From assembly GCA_043811005.1 (NCBI GenBank), contig JBDRNO010000163.1, forward strand, positions 1 through 8,195: a stretch of DNA of 8,195 bases, in the 5' to 3' direction. Below the pieces are notes generated by a model. It did not search any database, was not told where the DNA came from, and saw only the letters and a list, made by a program, of their open reading frames with translations. Position numbers and translations under genes: made by a program. Within the stretch, counting starts at the first letter, position 1. Every line of letters starts with the position of its first letter. The DNA is from JBDRNO01 sp043811005 (lineage in GTDB: Bacteria; Bacteroidota; Bacteroidia; NORP154). Below are positions 6,942 through 8,195 of the stretch, piece after piece.

Positions 6942-7940
6942 TTATACAACAAATTTTAAGATAACAGTAATATATACTATATAAATAAGTAAAAGAATTG
7001 TCCCTTCCAGGCGGGTTAAGCGTTTTTTTGAGACCATAAAAGGAAATATGAGGGCGGAGATTCCCAGCATCCAGAATATGTCAAAATCGAGTATGCGCTC
7101 GTTAACCTTTATCCCCTTCCCGAAAATGGCAGAAACACCTAATATCCCAAGTATATTAAAAATGTTAGACCCGATGAGATTTCCAAGAGCGAGATCAGTA
7201 TGTTTCTTAAAGGCGGCAATTGTTGATGTAGCAAGTTCTGGTATGCTGGTACCGACTGCTATCATCGTCAAAGCAATAACCCGCTCGCTGATACCAAATG
7301 TTCCGGCAATTCCCGTGGCTCCCTTTACTAACCAATCAGCTCCAAAAGCCAAGCCAATACAACCAAGTACAACAAATAAGATAGTTTTCAGAAGTGGAGA
7401 ATGGCTTTGCTTTCCAATAAATTCACTTTCCTCTGCCTGAGCTTCAATCCCTTCTTTTCTGGACTTTCTTATCAGCCATATCACAAAAATTATCAAAGCA
7501 GCAACAAATAGTACACCTTCCCAAATTTCTAAATTTCCGTTTGTTAAGATAAAAATGTAAAACACAATGCTGGCAGCCATCATCACTGGCCAATCAATCC
7601 TGATGGAATTTCTACTTACACTAATAGGAAAAATCATACATGTAACGGCAAGCACTAAAGCGAAGTTTGCAATGTTTGACCCTACCACATTACCAATCGC
7701 TATATCAGGGTGCCCGGACAGTGCGGCTTTTACACTTACAAACAGTTCAGGGGCAGAAGTTCCCAGCGAAACAACGGTCATCCCAACCACGAGTGTTGAA
7801 ATTTTGAACCTGAGTGCGAGGTCAACAGCTCCTTTAACCAGAAACTTGCCGCCAAACAAAAGTATTACTAAACCTCCCACTAATAATAAATAATGGTTTT
7901 GTAAAAATAATAAATAATGGTTTAGTAAAAAATCTTCCAT
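6942..7940 (-). CDS. Calcium/sodium antiporter, CaCA family (YrbG-like)
   Basis: CaCA proteins are inner-membrane exchangers that extrude Ca2+ using Na+ or H+ influx. The 332-residue product has about ten hydrophobic segments in two homologous halves joined by a charged cytosolic loop (~157-182, RKSRKEGIEAQAEESEFIGK). The two alpha repeats carry the ion-binding motifs: VSLGTSAPELFVS (57-69) with GNVVGSNIANF (83-93), and IAVGTSIPELATS (227-239) with GNLIGSNIFNI (253-263); both acidic residues are present. Length matches E. coli YrbG-type proteins. ATG at 7940 is preceded by CAGAGGAAACG, a plausible Shine-Dalgarno site. An 8-residue duplication (NHYLLFLQ/NHYLLLVG) marks the N-terminus. It reads toward parB with an 18-base gap, a place often held by parA. 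The exact ion preference cannot be read from sequence. Confidence 0.95.
   Translation of the reverse strand: MEDFLLNHYLLFLQNHYLLLVGGLVILLFGGKFLVKGAVDLALRFKISTLVVGMTVVSLGTSAPELFVSVKAALSGHPDIAIGNVVGSNIANFALVLAVTCMIFPISVSRNSIRIDWPVMMAASIVFYIFILTNGNLEIWEGVLFVAALIIFVIWLIRKSRKEGIEAQAEESEFIGKQSHSPLLKTILFVVLGCIGLAFGADWLVKGATGIAGTFGISERVIALTMIAVGTSIPELATSTIAAFKKHTDLALGNLIGSNIFNILGILGVSAIFGKGIKVNERILDFDIFWMLGISALIFPFMVSKKRLTRLEGTILLLIYIVYITVILKFVV
7882..7930. repeat. 24-bp tandem duplication at the start of the antiporter gene
   Basis: The 25-base words at 7882-7906 and 7906-7930 match at all but one position (T or A at 7900/7924), giving a period of 24. The frame is kept, producing an 8-residue repeat, NHYLLFLQ/NHYLLLVG, at residues 7-22 before and into the first membrane segment. 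Near identity suggests a recent duplication. Confidence 0.85.
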
Positions 7941-8195
7941 CGTTTCCTCTGATAAAATTTAATTAATAACTAATCAGTATGATTATTATTTTTTTCAAAG
8001 CAAGTTAGAATATCATTAAAAAACAGAAATGGAGAATGGGAGAAACCCTGCTGTCGGCAGCTACCGTGTACCCACATCTTTATAAGATGTTGATTTATAA
8101 TATATTACGAAATGGTGATATTAACGAATATGTTTTGAGAAACAGCTTTAAATTCATATTTCCATAGGATATTGAATATTCGCTTGTATTGTTCA
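7941..8195. other. Upstream region of the antiporter with a GC-rich patch and two short hairpins
   Basis: Against an AT-rich background, 8047-8073 is GC-rich and contains GCTG/CAGC mini-hairpins around 8049-8062. Beside it, ACATCTT at 8074-8080 and AAGATGT at 8084-8090 form a perfect 7-bp stem with loop TAT. Neither is followed by a T tract on the minus strand, so neither looks like an intrinsic terminator. I find no TAnnTTTG promoter for the antiporter. The patch could be a remnant of a short mobile element, but no gene supports that. Confidence 0.4.
8105..8195 (-). CDS. Possible C-terminal end or remnant of an unidentified gene
   Basis: A minus-strand frame enters from the right edge and ends at TAA 8105-8107 after at least 29 codons, including YKRIFNILWKYEFKAVSQ. 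I do not identify it. The pattern faintly recalls the N-terminal region of ABC1/UbiB kinases (a YRxIxxVLxKYGF-type helix), which would mean a gene broken early; chance openness in AT-rich DNA is just as possible at this length. Confidence 0.25.
   Translation of the reverse strand, partial: EQYKRIFNILWKYEFKAVSQNIFVNITIS

Noticed and set aside
7048..7440. Plus-strand open frames opposite the antiporter (also 7567-7893)
   Set aside because: These are mirror frames of a hydrophobic membrane-protein gene whose minus-strand translation is clearly real.
8074..8090. Intrinsic terminator upstream of the antiporter
   Set aside because: The 7-bp stem is AT-rich and is not followed by a T tract on either strand.

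Overview
The window looks like chromosome of an AT-rich member of the Bacteroidota. Three things point there: a C-terminal type IX secretion (T9SS) sorting domain on the leftmost protein, a DUF5683 protein (a family I know mainly from this phylum), and the gene order parB - DUF5683 - dapB - lepB - wbqC-like, a typical Bacteroidota housekeeping block. Every gene I can support is on the minus strand, so the block reads from right to left.

Layout in transcription order. 7941-8195: upstream region with the end of an unidentified reading frame at the window edge and a small GC-rich patch with two short hairpins. 6942-7940: a calcium/sodium antiporter of the CaCA family. 5988-6923: chromosome-partition protein ParB. 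5355-5984: a DUF5683 envelope protein, three bases behind parB. 4470-5246: DapB (lysine/diaminopimelate synthesis). 3082-4341: signal peptidase I (LepB), separated from dapB by a strong long hairpin. 2801-3081: a gene-free stretch with two mirrored palindromes. 2126-2800: a WbqC-like protein with a TTG start. 1-2085: a large M1-family metallopeptidase-like protein with a PKD/Ig-like domain and a T9SS sorting domain, running off the left edge.

The housekeeping genes serve chromosome segregation (ParB), peptidoglycan precursor supply (DapB) and protein export (LepB). Two things depart from the expected picture. The parA gene that normally precedes parB is not adjacent; the antiporter occupies that place. 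The M1-like gene also appears to be a displaced and altered copy: it has no N-terminal start or signal peptide, its zinc-site motif reads HMLSH instead of HEXXH, and a perfect 13-bp-stem palindrome is embedded in frame in the linker before its sorting domain.

No mobile-element transposase, CRISPR array, RNA gene, toxin-antitoxin pair or defence system was found. The best leads for something undescribed are the pseudo-active-site secreted M1 protein, the coding palindrome within it, and the mirrored palindrome pair at 2893-2973.
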